Assembly (NCBI RefSeq): GCF_027107535.1
Contig: NZ_CP114283.1
Span: 2,790,001 to 2,854,000 of the forward strand
Length of the DNA stretch: 64,000 nucleotides
From: Streptomyces aurantiacus
GTDB taxonomy: Bacteria; Actinomycetota; Actinomycetes; Streptomycetales; Streptomycetaceae
Direction of reading: 5' to 3'
Below the pieces are notes generated by a model. The model saw nothing but the letters and a program-made list of their open reading frames with translations. It was not told where the DNA came from and searched no databases. Both the position numbers and the translations under genes were made by a program. Positions 63,930 to 64,000 of this stretch are shown piece after piece; positions within the stretch are counted from its first letter, which is position 1; each line of letters starts with the position of its first letter.

Positions 63930-64000
63930 CTAGGGATTGCCCTGGGCCTGTTCACGGATCCTGTCGGTCAACTGCGGTGGCATCGGCTCGTGCCGGGCGT
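63930..64000 (-). CDS. C-terminal end of an unidentified gene
   Basis: The last 22 codons read ARHEPMPPQLTDRIREQAQGNP before TAG at 63930-63932 (minus strand). The gene continues beyond the right edge. The sequence is too short to name. The terminator at 63884 and the codon pattern support a real gene end. Confidence 0.6.
   Translation of the reverse strand, partial: ARHEPMPPQLTDRIREQAQGNP

Overview
The window is a high-GC actinomycete chromosome segment, almost certainly from a Streptomyces. The reasons are strong GC bias in third codon positions, frequent GTG and TTG starts, the argCJBDR cluster, a 137-residue SsgB sporulation protein, many -10 boxes only 6 to 9 bases upstream of start codons (leaderless mRNAs), and stop-proximal copies of a dispersed GCGCGGGGAACTGCGCG repeat. 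From memory the gene order (arg cluster, argG/argH, glpQ-like gene, metNIQ, B12 genes, ssgB, thrS) resembles the core arm around SCO1580 to SCO1530 of S. coelicolor; I could not check this. No prophage, CRISPR array, rRNA or insertion sequence is visible.

Layout. Positions 1-5.4 kb: start of a beta-propeller gene, divergent from argC-argJ-argB-argD-argR, five overlapping or nearly overlapping genes behind a promoter that contains an ArgR-type operator. 5.5-8.6 kb (minus strand): ferric-reductase-like flavocytochrome, exported protein with two FMN-binding domains, and ApbE flavin transferase, a flavin-based electron-export module. 8.7-11.1 kb: L,D-transpeptidase-like protein, a frameshifted pyridoxamine-phosphate-oxidase-like gene, and a secreted protein with an exact 287-bp internal duplication. 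11.2-15.1 kb: argG, with its own ArgR-type operator, argH and an aldo/keto reductase. 15.2-17.3 kb: TetR regulator and 14-TM exporter with a clear operator. 17.4-22.5 kb: PlsC acyltransferase, Tat-exported glycerophosphodiesterase with a PHO-box-like upstream element, an ECF-like sigma factor, an acetyltransferase, two small membrane proteins and a HAD hydrolase.

22.5-25.6 kb: metN-metI-metQ methionine importer, preceded by a short Cys/Met-rich reading frame that looks like a cysteine-sensing attenuator. 26.5-33.3 kb: corrinoid and siroheme genes, namely cobL (CbiE-CbiT), a three-part protein in which a roughly 650-residue disordered arm is fused to BluB and CobT, and a CysG-like precorrin-2 dehydrogenase/SUMT. 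33.4-38.5 kb: SpoU rRNA methylase, Ser/Thr kinase, small proteins, an APH-like kinase, and a tRNA array Gly-Cys-Val-Val-Val on the minus strand. 38.6-41.5 kb: pabB and pabC for p-aminobenzoate, then a double-GNAT protein. 41.5-45.3 kb: DsbA-like protein, small membrane proteins, CGNR regulator, ssgB, TIGR02611 membrane protein and tRNA-Val(CAC).

45.3-46.0 kb is non-coding and ends in two LacI-type operator palindromes. They sit in front of a sugar ABC transporter, a YesL-like protein and a Tat-exported PL26-type exo-rhamnogalacturonan lyase (46.0-52.6 kb), a compact pectin rhamnogalacturonan-I cassette reminiscent of Bacillus yesLOPQ-yetA. 52.7-64.0 kb: a large polytopic membrane protein, a SRPBCC protein, tRNA-Val(CAC), a DnaQ-like exonuclease, a two-gene unit made of a DUF4365 protein with PD-(D/E)XK-like residues and an unknown partner, thrS, a potassium channel, a HIT hydrolase, a membrane protein and the 3' end of an unidentified gene.
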